From an uncultured Eubacteriales bacterium (lineage in GTDB: Bacteria > Bacillota > Clostridia > Christensenellales > Aristaeellaceae): a stretch of DNA of 64,000 nucleotides. Made by a program: the position numbers and the translations under genes. The stretch covers positions 1 through 64,000 of the forward strand of contig OMZY01000001.1 of assembly GCA_900315675.1 (NCBI GenBank), written 5' to 3'. Shown in pieces: positions 41,662 through 49,820 of the stretch. The notes under the pieces were generated by a model. The model was given only the letters and a program-made list of their open reading frames with translations. It had not been told where the DNA came from and did no database searches. The first letter of the stretch is position 1. Every line of letters begins with the position of its first letter.

Positions 41662-41692
41662 GCCCGCTTTCATCCGAGAGCGGGCGTTTTTC
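41662..41692 (+). terminator. Intrinsic terminator
   Basis: GCCCGCT (41662-41668) pairs with AGCGGGC (41679-41685) over a 10-base loop, followed by GTTTTTC. Ends the coiled-coil gene; the rplI promoter starts next to it. Confidence 0.8.
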
Positions 41693-41721
41693 TTGCTTTT
41701 TATAAGGAAATAGGATAAACT
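41693..41721 (+). promoter_or_regulatory. Promoter of rplI-dnaB
   Basis: TTGCTT (41693-41698) and TAAACT (41716-41721) with a 17-base spacer, 29 bases before the ATG. Confidence 0.55.
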
Positions 41722-41750
41722 ATTCATAATGTGCAGGAGGTAGATTCAAC

Positions 41751-42203
41751 ATGAAGGTTGTATTGCTGAAAGATGTAAAAAACATCGGTAAAAGAGACGA
41801 TATTCTGACGGTCAGCGACGGCTATGCCCGCAATTTCCTGTTCCCGCAGAAACTGGCGGTGGAAGCCACACCCGGCGCGATGAAGGAAATCGCCCGCAAG
41901 CGCGCCGCACAGGACGCCCGTGAGGCGGAAATGCTGGCGGAAGCGAAGAATAAGGCCGCATCCCTGAAGGATAAAGTGATTGCCCTGGAAGTCAAGTGCG
42001 GCGAAAAGGGCCGTCTTTACGGATCCGTGACCAGCGCCGAAGTGGCGGAAGCCCTGGAAAAGCAGCACGGAATCAAGGTGGACAAGCGGAAGATCGATAT
42101 CGGCGATCCCATCCGGGAAACCGGCATCCGGGAAATCTCCGTATGGCTGTATTCCGGAGTGACCACGCCCATGAAGCTGGACGTGCAGCCGATGAAAAAA
42201 TAA
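41751..42203 (+). CDS. rplI: 50S ribosomal protein L9
   Basis: The 150-residue protein starts [19 protein letters not shown] and continues [16 protein letters not shown], the L9 signature, with the central helix and a C-terminal domain ([21 protein letters not shown]). A strong GCAGGAGG is 8 bases before the ATG. The stop TAA overlaps the first base pair of a 7-base repeat run. rplI upstream of dnaB is a common bacterial order. Confidence 0.97.
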   Translation: MKVVLLKDVKNIGKRDDILTVSDGYARNFLFPQKLAVEATPGAMKEIARKRAAQDAREAEMLAEAKNKAASLKDKVIALEVKCGEKGRLYGSVTSAEVAEALEKQHGIKVDKRKIDIGDPIRETGIREISVWLYSGVTTPMKLDVQPMKK

Positions 42204-42247
42204 TTCAGAATTAAGAATTAATTCAGAATTCAGAATTCAGAATTATA
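42202..42247. repeat. 7-base tandem repeat over the rplI stop
   Basis: AATTCAG, AATTAAG, a 4-base slip, then three AATTCAG and AATTATA. The rplI stop TAA lies at 42201-42203. Confidence 0.88.
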
Positions 42248-42329
42248 AGTTATCCGCAACATTCTATAACCGGATTTGTCATTCTGAAACGGAGACTAGC
42301 ATCCGGGCAGGTAAGAGGGAAACACAGGC

Positions 42330-43697
42330 ATGGACATCAGGGAAGAAACGGGGAGCATGGTGCCGCCCAACAGCGTTGAGGCGGAGATCAGCGTCCTGGG
42401 CTCAATGCTCCAGGACAGCACCGCTGTGCTCCGCGCGGCTGAACAGCTGGTGCCTGAAGACTTTTACCATCCGGAACACGCGGAAATATTCCGCGTGATG
42501 GCGGATATGAACCGCCAGCAGATGCCCATCGACCTGGTGACCCTGCAGGCGGAGCTTTCCCGCAAGGGCTCCCTGGAGGGCGTCGGCGGCATCCGGTACC
42601 TGATGAAGATCAACGCGGACGTGCCTACCGCGGCCAACGTCCGTTCCTACATCGAGATTGTCAGGGAAAAAAGCACCCTGCGGAAACTGATTGCCGCGTG
42701 CCGGAACATCTCCAAGGACTGCTTCACCCAGGACAAGGAAGTACAGGAAGTCCTGAACAACGCGGAAAAAGCGATTTTCGACATCGTGATGGACCGGCAG
42801 GAAGGGGAGGAGCTCAAACCCCTGAGCGAGGTGCTGGTCAACACATATGAGATCATAGAGGAACTGGCCAGGCAGAAAGGCCAGATTGCCGGCGTGCCCA
42901 CCGGGTTCACGGATCTGGACAACATGCTGACAGGCCTGCATTCAGGCGAGCTGATCATCATCGGCGCGCGCCCGGCCATGGGTAAAACCTCCTTCGCCAT
43001 GAACATTGCGGAACATGCCGCGGTTGACCATGGCAAGGTGACGGCGGTGTTCACGCTGGAAATGCCGCGGGAGCAGATCGCGCTGCGTATGCTCTGCTCG
43101 GACGCCCGGGTGGATATGCAGCGGGTCCGCAAGGGAACACTGCATGATGACGACTGGGTCAAGCTGGCCAAGTCGCTGGGACCGCTTTCCGCGGCGCCCA
43201 TGTATATTGACGACACCGCCGCCCTTTCGCCCACCATGCTGCGGTCACGGTGCCGCCGGCTGATGATGGACAAGGGACTGGACCTGATTGTCGTGGACTA
43301 TCTGGGACTGATGAAATCGGACGGAAAGTCCGAAAGCCGCCAGCTGGAAGTCAGCGAAATCAGCCGAAGCCTGAAGGCCATCGCCCTGGAGATGAAGATT
43401 CCGATCATTGCCTGCGCCCAGCTGAGCCGCGCGAACAAGGACCGTATTGACAAGCGGCCGCTGCTGAGCGACCTGCGGGATTCCGGCTCCATTGAACAGG
43501 ACGCAGACGTGGTTATGTTCCTCCACCGGGAGGAATACTACAACAAGGAGACCGAGGACAAGAACATCGGCGAGGTGATCGTATCCAAACAGCGCAGCGG
43601 TCCGCTGGGAACGGTCAAGCTTGCCTGGCTGAGCGAGTTCACCACCTTCGCGAATCTGGCGAGGGATCAGATGAATGGCGGGGAAGCACCATTCTGA
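42330..43697 (+). CDS. dnaB: Replicative DNA helicase
   Basis: DnaB unwinds DNA at the replication fork. The 455-residue protein has the N-terminal primase-binding domain (VPPNSVEAEISVLGSML, DFYHPEHAEIF) and a RecA-type helicase with Walker A GARPAMGKTSF and Walker B LIVVDYLGLM, then VQRSGPLGTV-like KQRSGPLGTVKL at the C-terminus. The region 42248-42329 between the repeat and the ATG has no clear promoter, so it is probably co-transcribed with rplI. Its stop is followed directly by a 7-base repeat run. Confidence 0.97.
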   Translation: MDIREETGSMVPPNSVEAEISVLGSMLQDSTAVLRAAEQLVPEDFYHPEHAEIFRVMADMNRQQMPIDLVTLQAELSRKGSLEGVGGIRYLMKINADVPTAANVRSYIEIVREKSTLRKLIAACRNISKDCFTQDKEVQEVLNNAEKAIFDIVMDRQEGEELKPLSEVLVNTYEIIEELARQKGQIAGVPTGFTDLDNMLTGLHSGELIIIGARPAMGKTSFAMNIAEHAAVDHGKVTAVFTLEMPREQIALRMLCSDARVDMQRVRKGTLHDDDWVKLAKSLGPLSAAPMYIDDTAALSPTMLRSRCRRLMMDKGLDLIVVDYLGLMKSDGKSESRQLEVSEISRSLKAIALEMKIPIIACAQLSRANKDRIDKRPLLSDLRDSGSIEQDADVVMFLHREEYYNKETEDKNIGEVIVSKQRSGPLGTVKLAWLSEFTTFANLARDQMNGGEAPF

Positions 43698-43732
43698 ATG
43701 AAGAATGAAAAATGAAGAATGAAGAATGAAAT
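43698..43732. repeat. 7-base tandem repeat ATGAAGA, five units
   Basis: ATGAAGA, ATGAAAA, ATGAAGA, ATGAAGA, ATGAAAT in unbroken register, beginning at the base after the dnaB stop. Confidence 0.92.
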
Positions 43733-43756
43733 GTTTGACGGAGAGAGATTGAATTA

Positions 43757-44716
43757 ATGGAGAATTATACGGTTTGCCAGCTGCAGCGGGACATGAGGTA
43801 TGAAGGATTCCTGCTGATCCGGTCCGCGGAGAAACGGAAAGACAGCAAGGGCAACGACTATGTGGATATGAACCTGACGGACAGGACCGGCGAAATCAAC
43901 TGCAAGATCTGGAACTGGGATCCGGAAGCGGAGACCCCGGAAGCCGGACAGCCGATCAAGGTCCGGGGAACAATCCAGGAATATAACGGCCGGCTGCAGC
44001 TGCGAGTGGAAAAATGGCGGTTGTGCACGGAAGACGATCCGGTGGATATGAACGCGCTGGTGCCCTGCGCACCGCGGAAGCCGGAGGATATGTTCAAGGA
44101 TATCGAGGACGCGATTGAGCATTTTGCGGATGAGGACCTCAAAAAACTGACCCGGGGCATGCTGAACCTGGCGGGCGACCGGCTGAGATGGTTCCCGGCG
44201 GCGCAGCGGATGCACCACGCGGAACGCAGCGGCCTGCTGCATCACACCACGGATATGCTCCGCCTGGCGGACGCGATGCTGAATATCTATCCCTGGCTGA
44301 ACCGGGATCTGCTGAAGGCCGGCGTGATTATCCACGATCTGGGAAAGATTGATGAAATGAAGAGCGACCAGACCGGCAACGTGACGGATTACACCCGGGA
44401 CGGACAGCTGCTGGGACACCTGGTCCGGGGCATTACCAACCTGAACAAGGTTGCGGAGGAAACCGGCGTTACCGGAGAGTGCCTGATCCTGCTGGAGCAT
44501 ATGCTGCTGAGCCATCACGGGGAAAGCGAATTCGGAAGCCCCAAGCCGCCGATGTTTCCGGAAGCGGAGGCACTGCACTGGATCGACATTATGGACGCTC
44601 GCATGAACACCATGAAGAGCGTGACGGACAAGACGCCTCCCGGCGCATTCAGCGAAAAGATTTTCAGCCTGGACCGGAGAGTATATCATCCGTTATACGG
44701 AGAGGAAGACGAGTAA
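43757..44716 (+). CDS. YhaM-type 3'-5' exoribonuclease
   Basis: The 319-residue protein has an N-terminal OB fold (about 10-95: YEGFLLIRSAEKRKDSKGNDYVDMNLTDRTGEINCKIW split) and an HD phosphohydrolase domain. HD residues appear in MHHAERSGLLHHTTDM, VIIHDLGKIDEM and LEHMLLSHHGESEFGSPK. This OB-HD layout is YhaM/CBF1, an RNase that trims 3' ends. The stop codon TAA (44714-44716) overlaps the next repeat run. It begins 24 bases after the dnaB repeat. Confidence 0.88.
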   Translation: MENYTVCQLQRDMRYEGFLLIRSAEKRKDSKGNDYVDMNLTDRTGEINCKIWNWDPEAETPEAGQPIKVRGTIQEYNGRLQLRVEKWRLCTEDDPVDMNALVPCAPRKPEDMFKDIEDAIEHFADEDLKKLTRGMLNLAGDRLRWFPAAQRMHHAERSGLLHHTTDMLRLADAMLNIYPWLNRDLLKAGVIIHDLGKIDEMKSDQTGNVTDYTRDGQLLGHLVRGITNLNKVAEETGVTGECLILLEHMLLSHHGESEFGSPKPPMFPEAEALHWIDIMDARMNTMKSVTDKTPPGAFSEKIFSLDRRVYHPLYGEEDE

Positions 44717-44745
44717 TTCAGAATTCAGAATTCAGAATTCAGAAT
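44715..44745. repeat. 7-base tandem repeat AATTCAG, four units
   Basis: Four AATTCAG units (44715-44742) plus AAT; the last two bases of the preceding stop codon are the first two bases of the run. Confidence 0.9.
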
Positions 44746-44826
44746 GATAACTTTATCCGGATGATGGAAGAAGATACATCTGTGATACGTTCTATATGAA
44801 TGTAGAGCAGAGTTTTCCTTCACAAA

Positions 44827-44870
44827 GTGATGAGTGAAGAGCGATGAGTGAAAAGTTTTACTTCGTAAAA
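44827..44870. repeat. GTGAAGA-type heptamers followed by a hairpin
   Basis: GTGATGA, GTGAAGA, GCGATGA, GTGAAAA (44827-44854), then a TTTTAC-TTC-GTAAAA hairpin (44856-44870) whose right side runs into the ribosome binding site of the lipoprotein gene. Confidence 0.8.
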
Positions 44871-44885
44871 GGAGGAAACAAGATC

Positions 44886-45785
44886 ATGTGGAAGAAAAGG
44901 ATTCTCTGCCTGGTACTGGTTCTGTGTTCTGTCCTGGTGCTGTCATCCTGCCAGAAAAAGGAAACCTTCATGACGCTGGATCAGCAGCAACAGCAGCAAC
45001 AGCAACAAACCGCTTCTCAGCCGGAAGACGCGCAGAATCTTTTCGGAGAGACGGCGGTTCCGCAGCAGAACAGTGAACCGGACTGGGACAGCGGTGATTA
45101 TGATCCGTCCCAGGAAGAGGGCGGGGATGAGGAATTCCTTGAGACGCTGAGCAACATCGTGGACGTTCAGACGCCCGCGCCCACCATGCAGAGCGCATAC
45201 GCCGGAGCTACACCCGTGCTGGTCGACCCGATCGACAAGCCCACGCCCACGCCGCTTCCGCCGCTGACCTTCACCTACCAGAAGTATGAGGCGCAGGCAC
45301 TGCACCTTTCCTTCGAAGGACCCGCGGGCTGGATCATTGATAACAGCAAGCCTGACACCTATATCCTGACCAATCCGACGCCGGATGTGGACTATGCGGC
45401 GCAGCTGTCCATCCAGCTGGTTCCCGTGGACAAGAACAAGAGCAGGAGCGAGCTGGAAAAGGAAGTCAAGAGCCGGCTGGACGAGATGGGCGGAACCTTC
45501 AAGAAATACGAACGTTCCAAGACAGCCGTCCGGAAGTTCATGAACACCGACGCAATCTATGCCAACTATACCGGAAGCATTGAAAATGATGAAGGTCAGT
45601 TGGTAAAGTTTGCCGGCCGGATGATCATCGCCTGCTCCAACAAGACGCTGTACATCCTGCATGTGACTTATCCCCGCGGATATACAAACGAATATGTGGA
45701 AAAGGACGGCAACATTTACGACAAGTTCCGTCATACGGTGAAAACCATCACCGAGTCCACAGCCGCTGCCGGAACAGCCAACTGA
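44886..45785 (+). CDS. Lipoprotein with poly-Gln tract
   Basis: The ATG at 44886 follows AAAGGAGG by about 9 bases. The 299-residue product has a lipoprotein signal (LVLVLCSVLVLSSC, acylated Cys about 20), a tract of nine Gln encoded by CAG/CAA, then an acidic linker with SQEEGGDEEF-type sequence and a Pro/Thr linker (TPTPLPP). The C-terminal domain of about 170 residues (LTFTYQKYEAQALHLSFEGPAGWIID split, and later KFRHTVKTI) resembles PsbP/DUF1795-like folds of secreted lipoproteins. Function unknown. It precedes the giant surface protein by 90 bases. Confidence 0.75.
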   Translation: MWKKRILCLVLVLCSVLVLSSCQKKETFMTLDQQQQQQQQQTASQPEDAQNLFGETAVPQQNSEPDWDSGDYDPSQEEGGDEEFLETLSNIVDVQTPAPTMQSAYAGATPVLVDPIDKPTPTPLPPLTFTYQKYEAQALHLSFEGPAGWIIDNSKPDTYILTNPTPDVDYAAQLSIQLVPVDKNKSRSELEKEVKSRLDEMGGTFKKYERSKTAVRKFMNTDAIYANYTGSIENDEGQLVKFAGRMIIACSNKTLYILHVTYPRGYTNEYVEKDGNIYDKFRHTVKTITESTAAAGTAN

Positions 45786-45811
45786 ACCCGCAGCATATAT
45801 AAAAACCGGTC

Positions 45812-45846
45812 ACGACGCGCTCTCCGTTTACCGGAAAGCGCGTTGT
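45812..45846 (+). other. Hairpin in front of the giant surface protein gene
   Basis: ACGACGCGCT (45812-45821) pairs with AGCGCGTTGT (45837-45846), one G-U, with an inner TCCG/CGGA stem. It lies 28 bases before the ATG and has no following T-run, so it may be an RNA-stabilising or regulatory hairpin. Confidence 0.45.
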
Positions 45847-45874
45847 GGTCTACTATCTGGAGGCAATTCTGAAG

Positions 45875-48800
45875 ATGTTAAAGTCAAACCGCTGTTTTGC
45901 GTTCCTGCTTGTCCTGGCCCTGCTGTGCGGAATGATCCCCGCAGCCCAGGCAGAGGTGGTAACGCTGGGTATCTATTTCTGCGGCAGGAGAACCGCCGCG
46001 GACGGTACGGAGAATATCGTCCGGCTGGAGGGTACGTTCCGCGTACTGCAGAACGGCGAGGAAGCAGGTACCATTGAAGCGGGAAAAGAAACCCTGACCC
46101 TGACGGATACGGAACGGATCCGGATTGTGCCGCTGGCGGAAACCATCGATCCTGAATGGGATCTGAGCAACGCCGCCTGCGACGTCACGCCGGAAGCCGG
46201 CAGCACCTACACCGTGCCGGTGATTGTGGAACCACTGAAAGAGGGTTCTGACGGTGCGCCCGTACCAGTGTCCACGGAGGAACCGGAAACCGATACGGAC
46301 ACGATTCCCCTTCCGGAGGATGAGGAAGACGGTGAAAACGGGGAAGACTACGAGGACGAACCGGAAATGGATGAGGACTCCGACGAAGAGCCTGAACCGG
46401 AATATAACGGCGCGGTAGCGACACCGACGATGCCACCCTATGACCTGTCCATGCTGGCGCCGACCCCGGAACCGGAATGGAAACTGCTGGCCCCCGGCGA
46501 CGCCGGAATCCGCGTGTACGCCTACTATGACGTGAACAATAACGGTCTGCCCAATGAAGCCGAAAAGGGCGTTTCCGGCGTGACCGTATGCCTGTTCACC
46601 GACAGCGAGGAAGCGGTGGCGTCCGTGGCGACAGGCCCGGACGGCTTCGCGGAGTTCAGCAATGTGCCGGCAGGCAATTACCGGATCAAGGCGATCCTGC
46701 CCAGAGGCTGGGCCTTTAACAAAAAGAGCCGTGACCATGAGGCATATGCCAGCCTGTTCGGCTCCACCGTGGAAGGCGAGGCCATGAGCGACGCTTTCGC
46801 GGTCAGCGCCGGCACCACAGCCGCCCCGGGAATTTCCCTGGGCAAGTGCCTGCATGTGAGCGGAACCTGCTGGTTTGAACAGAAGGTGGACGGCCTTTTC
46901 GCGGATGACGAAGCCGGACTGCCGGGTGTGAAAATTGAGCTGGAAGGCGAGAAAAACGGACTGCTGTATCAGACCGTATCCGACGAGAACGGCAACTGGT
47001 ACATCGACCGGGTGCAACCGGCCGCATACAAACTGAGAGCTTATACCCCGGACGGCATGATGTTCACCCGGGCGGCCTCCAAGAACGGCAGGAAAAACGT
47101 CATTGCCAAAGACGGTGTGACCAGCTACTACCGCAGGCTGGACCTGAACGACAAGGAAAGCAAGGACAAGCAGTATATCGGCTTTACCTGGTCCGGAGCC
47201 GTTCGCGGCATCTGCTTCCAGGACGCCAACTACAACGGAATCTATGATGAAGGCGATCTGCCGATGGCCGGCGTCAAGGTGACAGCGATCAAACAGGCCA
47301 AGGATGAGGAAGCCGCCGTAACCTATTCCGGCGAGGACGGCACCTATGTGCTGAACGGCCTGCGCGCCAACACATACAAGATGCGCGCTGTGCTGCCGGA
47401 TGACGGCAGCGACTTTACCCGGACCGTCAGCGACCCACTGGGCAATCATTTCGCGGCCCGGCCGGGCAGAAGGGAAAACTTCTGGCCCAACTTCGAACTG
47501 GCCAGCTCCGAACAGCGGGAAATGAACGTCGGCGCAATCTATCCGGCGACAGTGACCGGCTATGTCTATATGGACAACGACTTCTCCGGTACCAAAAACG
47601 GGAAGGAAAAGATCGTATCCGGCTATCTGGTGAAACTGCTGGACGCGGACGGAAACACCGTGGCCATGGACAAGACCAGCGCGAAGGGCAAGTTTGAACT
47701 GAAGGATGTCCCGCCCGGAGCATATACCCTGAGCGTGAACAACAGCAGTTCCCCCCTGCTGAAGGAATATGCCTTCACCCGGCTGGGAGAAGGCAACGTG
47801 ATCCTGAACAAGACAAACGGGGAAGGCTATTCCGAACAGTTTATCCTGGGCCTGGGCGAGCACCGGCCCGGAATGGACATCGGTCTGATCAAGCCCGGCA
47901 CCATCCAGGGATCCGTGTTCGCGGACCGGAACGACAACGGCGTCCGCGACGGGGATGAAAACGGACTGTCCGGCGTGACCGTACGCCTGATGGGTGAGGA
48001 AGGTGAAGCTTTCAGCTCCGTGATCGGCGAGGACGGGCGGTACCTGTTTGACGCAGTGATGCCCGGAACCTATACGCTGGAATATGTGCTGCCCGAGCAT
48101 GCCGTATTCGCGCGGACGCCCGCCGGCGGCAATACCATTACCGGTGAGGGAACCGGTACCAGCGCACCCTTTACCATGAATTCCGGTGACGAGAAGGAAG
48201 GCCCGGTCTGCGGCGCCCTGACCCTCGGCCGGATTGAAGGCACCGCCTGGATGGATCATGACGGAGACGGCGTGAGGACCGACGGGGAAGAGACAGCGGA
48301 CGGCCTGACCGTTACCCTGACGCCTTCCCGCAGCGAACTGGAGGAAATTACCGTAACCACCGGTGAGGACGGTACGTTCCAGCTGAAGGATCTCCGTCCG
48401 GATAACTACACCCTGACGGTGAGCTGCCCCGAGCAGTATGTGCTGAGCCGTACGGATCATGTGGATCTGCCGCTGGCGGCAGGCAAGGACAGCCAGTCGG
48501 TCCAGCTGCCCGTGATTATGGGGGCCGTGTGGAGCGACCAGGCGCTGGGCATGGTGATGCCAGCCTCCCTGAGCGGCCAGTTCTGGCTGGATGAAAACAA
48601 CAACGGCCTGTTCGACGATGACGAGCAGACGCCCGCCGGCTATGAAATCACCGTGACCGACGACAAGAACGGCAAGGTCTTCGATATTCTCCGGACGGAC
48701 GAGGAAGGCCGCTTTGCCACCTCCGGGATGATTCCCGGCAGCTTCACCCTTTCCTACGGACTGGATGAACAGACCGTCGCGCCGAAGGAAGGCAGCAGTG

Positions 48801-49660
48801 ATTTCAGGGAGGAGAACGGGAAACTGGTTCTCTCCGGAATCAGCCTGGCGGAAGATGAGGAACGCAGCGGACTGCTGCTGGGAATCGTGCGCTATACCGC
48901 CATTGGCGGTACAGCCTGGATTGACCGCGGCGGCAGCGTGGAGAAACTGGCGGGTACGGCGGTCTCCCTGCTGGACGGCAGCGGCGAGGTGCTCCGGACC
49001 GTGACCACGGGCGAGAACGGTACCTATAAGTTTGATAAGCTCATGCCCGGTTATTACCAGCTGGATGTGACGGTGCCGGAAGGCTGCGTCATTATTGAGC
49101 CCGGTGACCGCCGGCTGAACGGAGACCAGGTTTCCGTGATTACCGACACCCTGAACCGGAAGGGCACCTCCGACGTGATCGACCTGAAGATGGCGCAGGA
49201 TCAGCTGCAGATGGATATCGGCTGCGTCCTGCCCGGACGCATGGGCGACTTCTGCTGGCTGGACCTGGACGGCGACGGACTGCAGAGTATGGATGAACCC
49301 GGTATTCCGAATGTGAAGATTACCCTGACGCGTGACGGCGCTGTGGTAGCGGAAACCGAAACAGACCAGTACGGTTTCTACCGCTTCAATGATCTGTATC
49401 CCGCTTCCTACACCCTGCAGGTGGCGGCGCCTGCGGAAGTGAAGCCGACCACTCACCGGACCGATATTCCGATGATTATCTCCGTGCTGGAGGAAAACGA
49501 CGGGACTACCTGTGAATCCGTCGAGATCCAGGTGGAAAGCGACAAGGCAAACTACAATGCCGATATCGGCTTTGTATGCCGGAAAAACGGCGTGTATCCG
49601 GCCGGCGTCGGAGAGGGCAAACAGCAGAAGTGGGTTGCCAGCTTCAGTGACGACGACTGA
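45875..49660 (+). CDS. Giant secreted protein with nine SdrD-B-type repeats
   Basis: The ATG at 45875 follows GGAGG by 11 bases; a start at 45845 is less likely. The 1261-residue product has a signal peptide (FLLVLALLCGMIPAAQA), an N-terminal domain (about 28-125), an acidic stretch rich in Glu/Asp (about 130-175) and nine B-type repeats from about 210 to 1230. Each starts with a strand such as GTAWMDHDGDG and has a DxNxDG(x)-type calcium loop (VNNNGLPNEAE, DANYNGIYDEGD, DRNDNGVRDGDE, DHDGDGVRTDGE, DENNNGLFDDDE, DLDGDGLQSMDE) with a later G-x-Y-x-L strand. There is no LPXTG motif or C-terminal membrane helix, so it is secreted or held otherwise. Confidence 0.85.
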   Translation: MLKSNRCFAFLLVLALLCGMIPAAQAEVVTLGIYFCGRRTAADGTENIVRLEGTFRVLQNGEEAGTIEAGKETLTLTDTERIRIVPLAETIDPEWDLSNAACDVTPEAGSTYTVPVIVEPLKEGSDGAPVPVSTEEPETDTDTIPLPEDEEDGENGEDYEDEPEMDEDSDEEPEPEYNGAVATPTMPPYDLSMLAPTPEPEWKLLAPGDAGIRVYAYYDVNNNGLPNEAEKGVSGVTVCLFTDSEEAVASVATGPDGFAEFSNVPAGNYRIKAILPRGWAFNKKSRDHEAYASLFGSTVEGEAMSDAFAVSAGTTAAPGISLGKCLHVSGTCWFEQKVDGLFADDEAGLPGVKIELEGEKNGLLYQTVSDENGNWYIDRVQPAAYKLRAYTPDGMMFTRAASKNGRKNVIAKDGVTSYYRRLDLNDKESKDKQYIGFTWSGAVRGICFQDANYNGIYDEGDLPMAGVKVTAIKQAKDEEAAVTYSGEDGTYVLNGLRANTYKMRAVLPDDGSDFTRTVSDPLGNHFAARPGRRENFWPNFELASSEQREMNVGAIYPATVTGYVYMDNDFSGTKNGKEKIVSGYLVKLLDADGNTVAMDKTSAKGKFELKDVPPGAYTLSVNNSSSPLLKEYAFTRLGEGNVILNKTNGEGYSEQFILGLGEHRPGMDIGLIKPGTIQGSVFADRNDNGVRDGDENGLSGVTVRLMGEEGEAFSSVIGEDGRYLFDAVMPGTYTLEYVLPEHAVFARTPAGGNTITGEGTGTSAPFTMNSGDEKEGPVCGALTLGRIEGTAWMDHDGDGVRTDGEETADGLTVTLTPSRSELEEITVTTGEDGTFQLKDLRPDNYTLTVSCPEQYVLSRTDHVDLPLAAGKDSQSVQLPVIMGAVWSDQALGMVMPASLSGQFWLDENNNGLFDDDEQTPAGYEITVTDDKNGKVFDILRTDEEGRFATSGMIPGSFTLSYGLDEQTVAPKEGSSDFREENGKLVLSGISLAEDEERSGLLLGIVRYTAIGGTAWIDRGGSVEKLAGTAVSLLDGSGEVLRTVTTGENGTYKFDKLMPGYYQLDVTVPEGCVIIEPGDRRLNGDQVSVITDTLNRKGTSDVIDLKMAQDQLQMDIGCVLPGRMGDFCWLDLDGDGLQSMDEPGIPNVKITLTRDGAVVAETETDQYGFYRFNDLYPASYTLQVAAPAEVKPTTHRTDIPMIISVLEENDGTTCESVEIQVESDKANYNADIGFVCRKNGVYPAGVGEGKQQKWVASFSDDD

Positions 49661-49681
49661 ACAAAATGAAACGGGAACAAG

Positions 49682-49709
49682 GCGGCTGTCCTTCGGGACA
49701 GCCGCTTCT
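49682..49709 (+). terminator. Terminator of the giant gene
   Basis: GCGGCTGTCC-TTCG-GGACAGCCGC (49682-49705), a stable C(UUCG)G tetraloop hairpin with following T residues. Confidence 0.85.
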
Positions 49710-49732
49710 TCTGTTTCCGCTGAAATAAATAC

Positions 49733-49761
49733 TTGCACAAAAGTTACAAAAGTATTAAAAT
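49733..49761 (+). promoter_or_regulatory. Promoter of the L,D-transpeptidase gene
   Basis: TTGCAC (49733-49738) and TAAAAT (49756-49761), 17-base spacer, 60 bases before the ATG. Confidence 0.65.
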
Positions 49762-49820
49762 CTTTATGATACGCCGAAATAAAAATGCGGCGGTCTACGC
49801 TGATTTCCGAGGTGGTCTGG

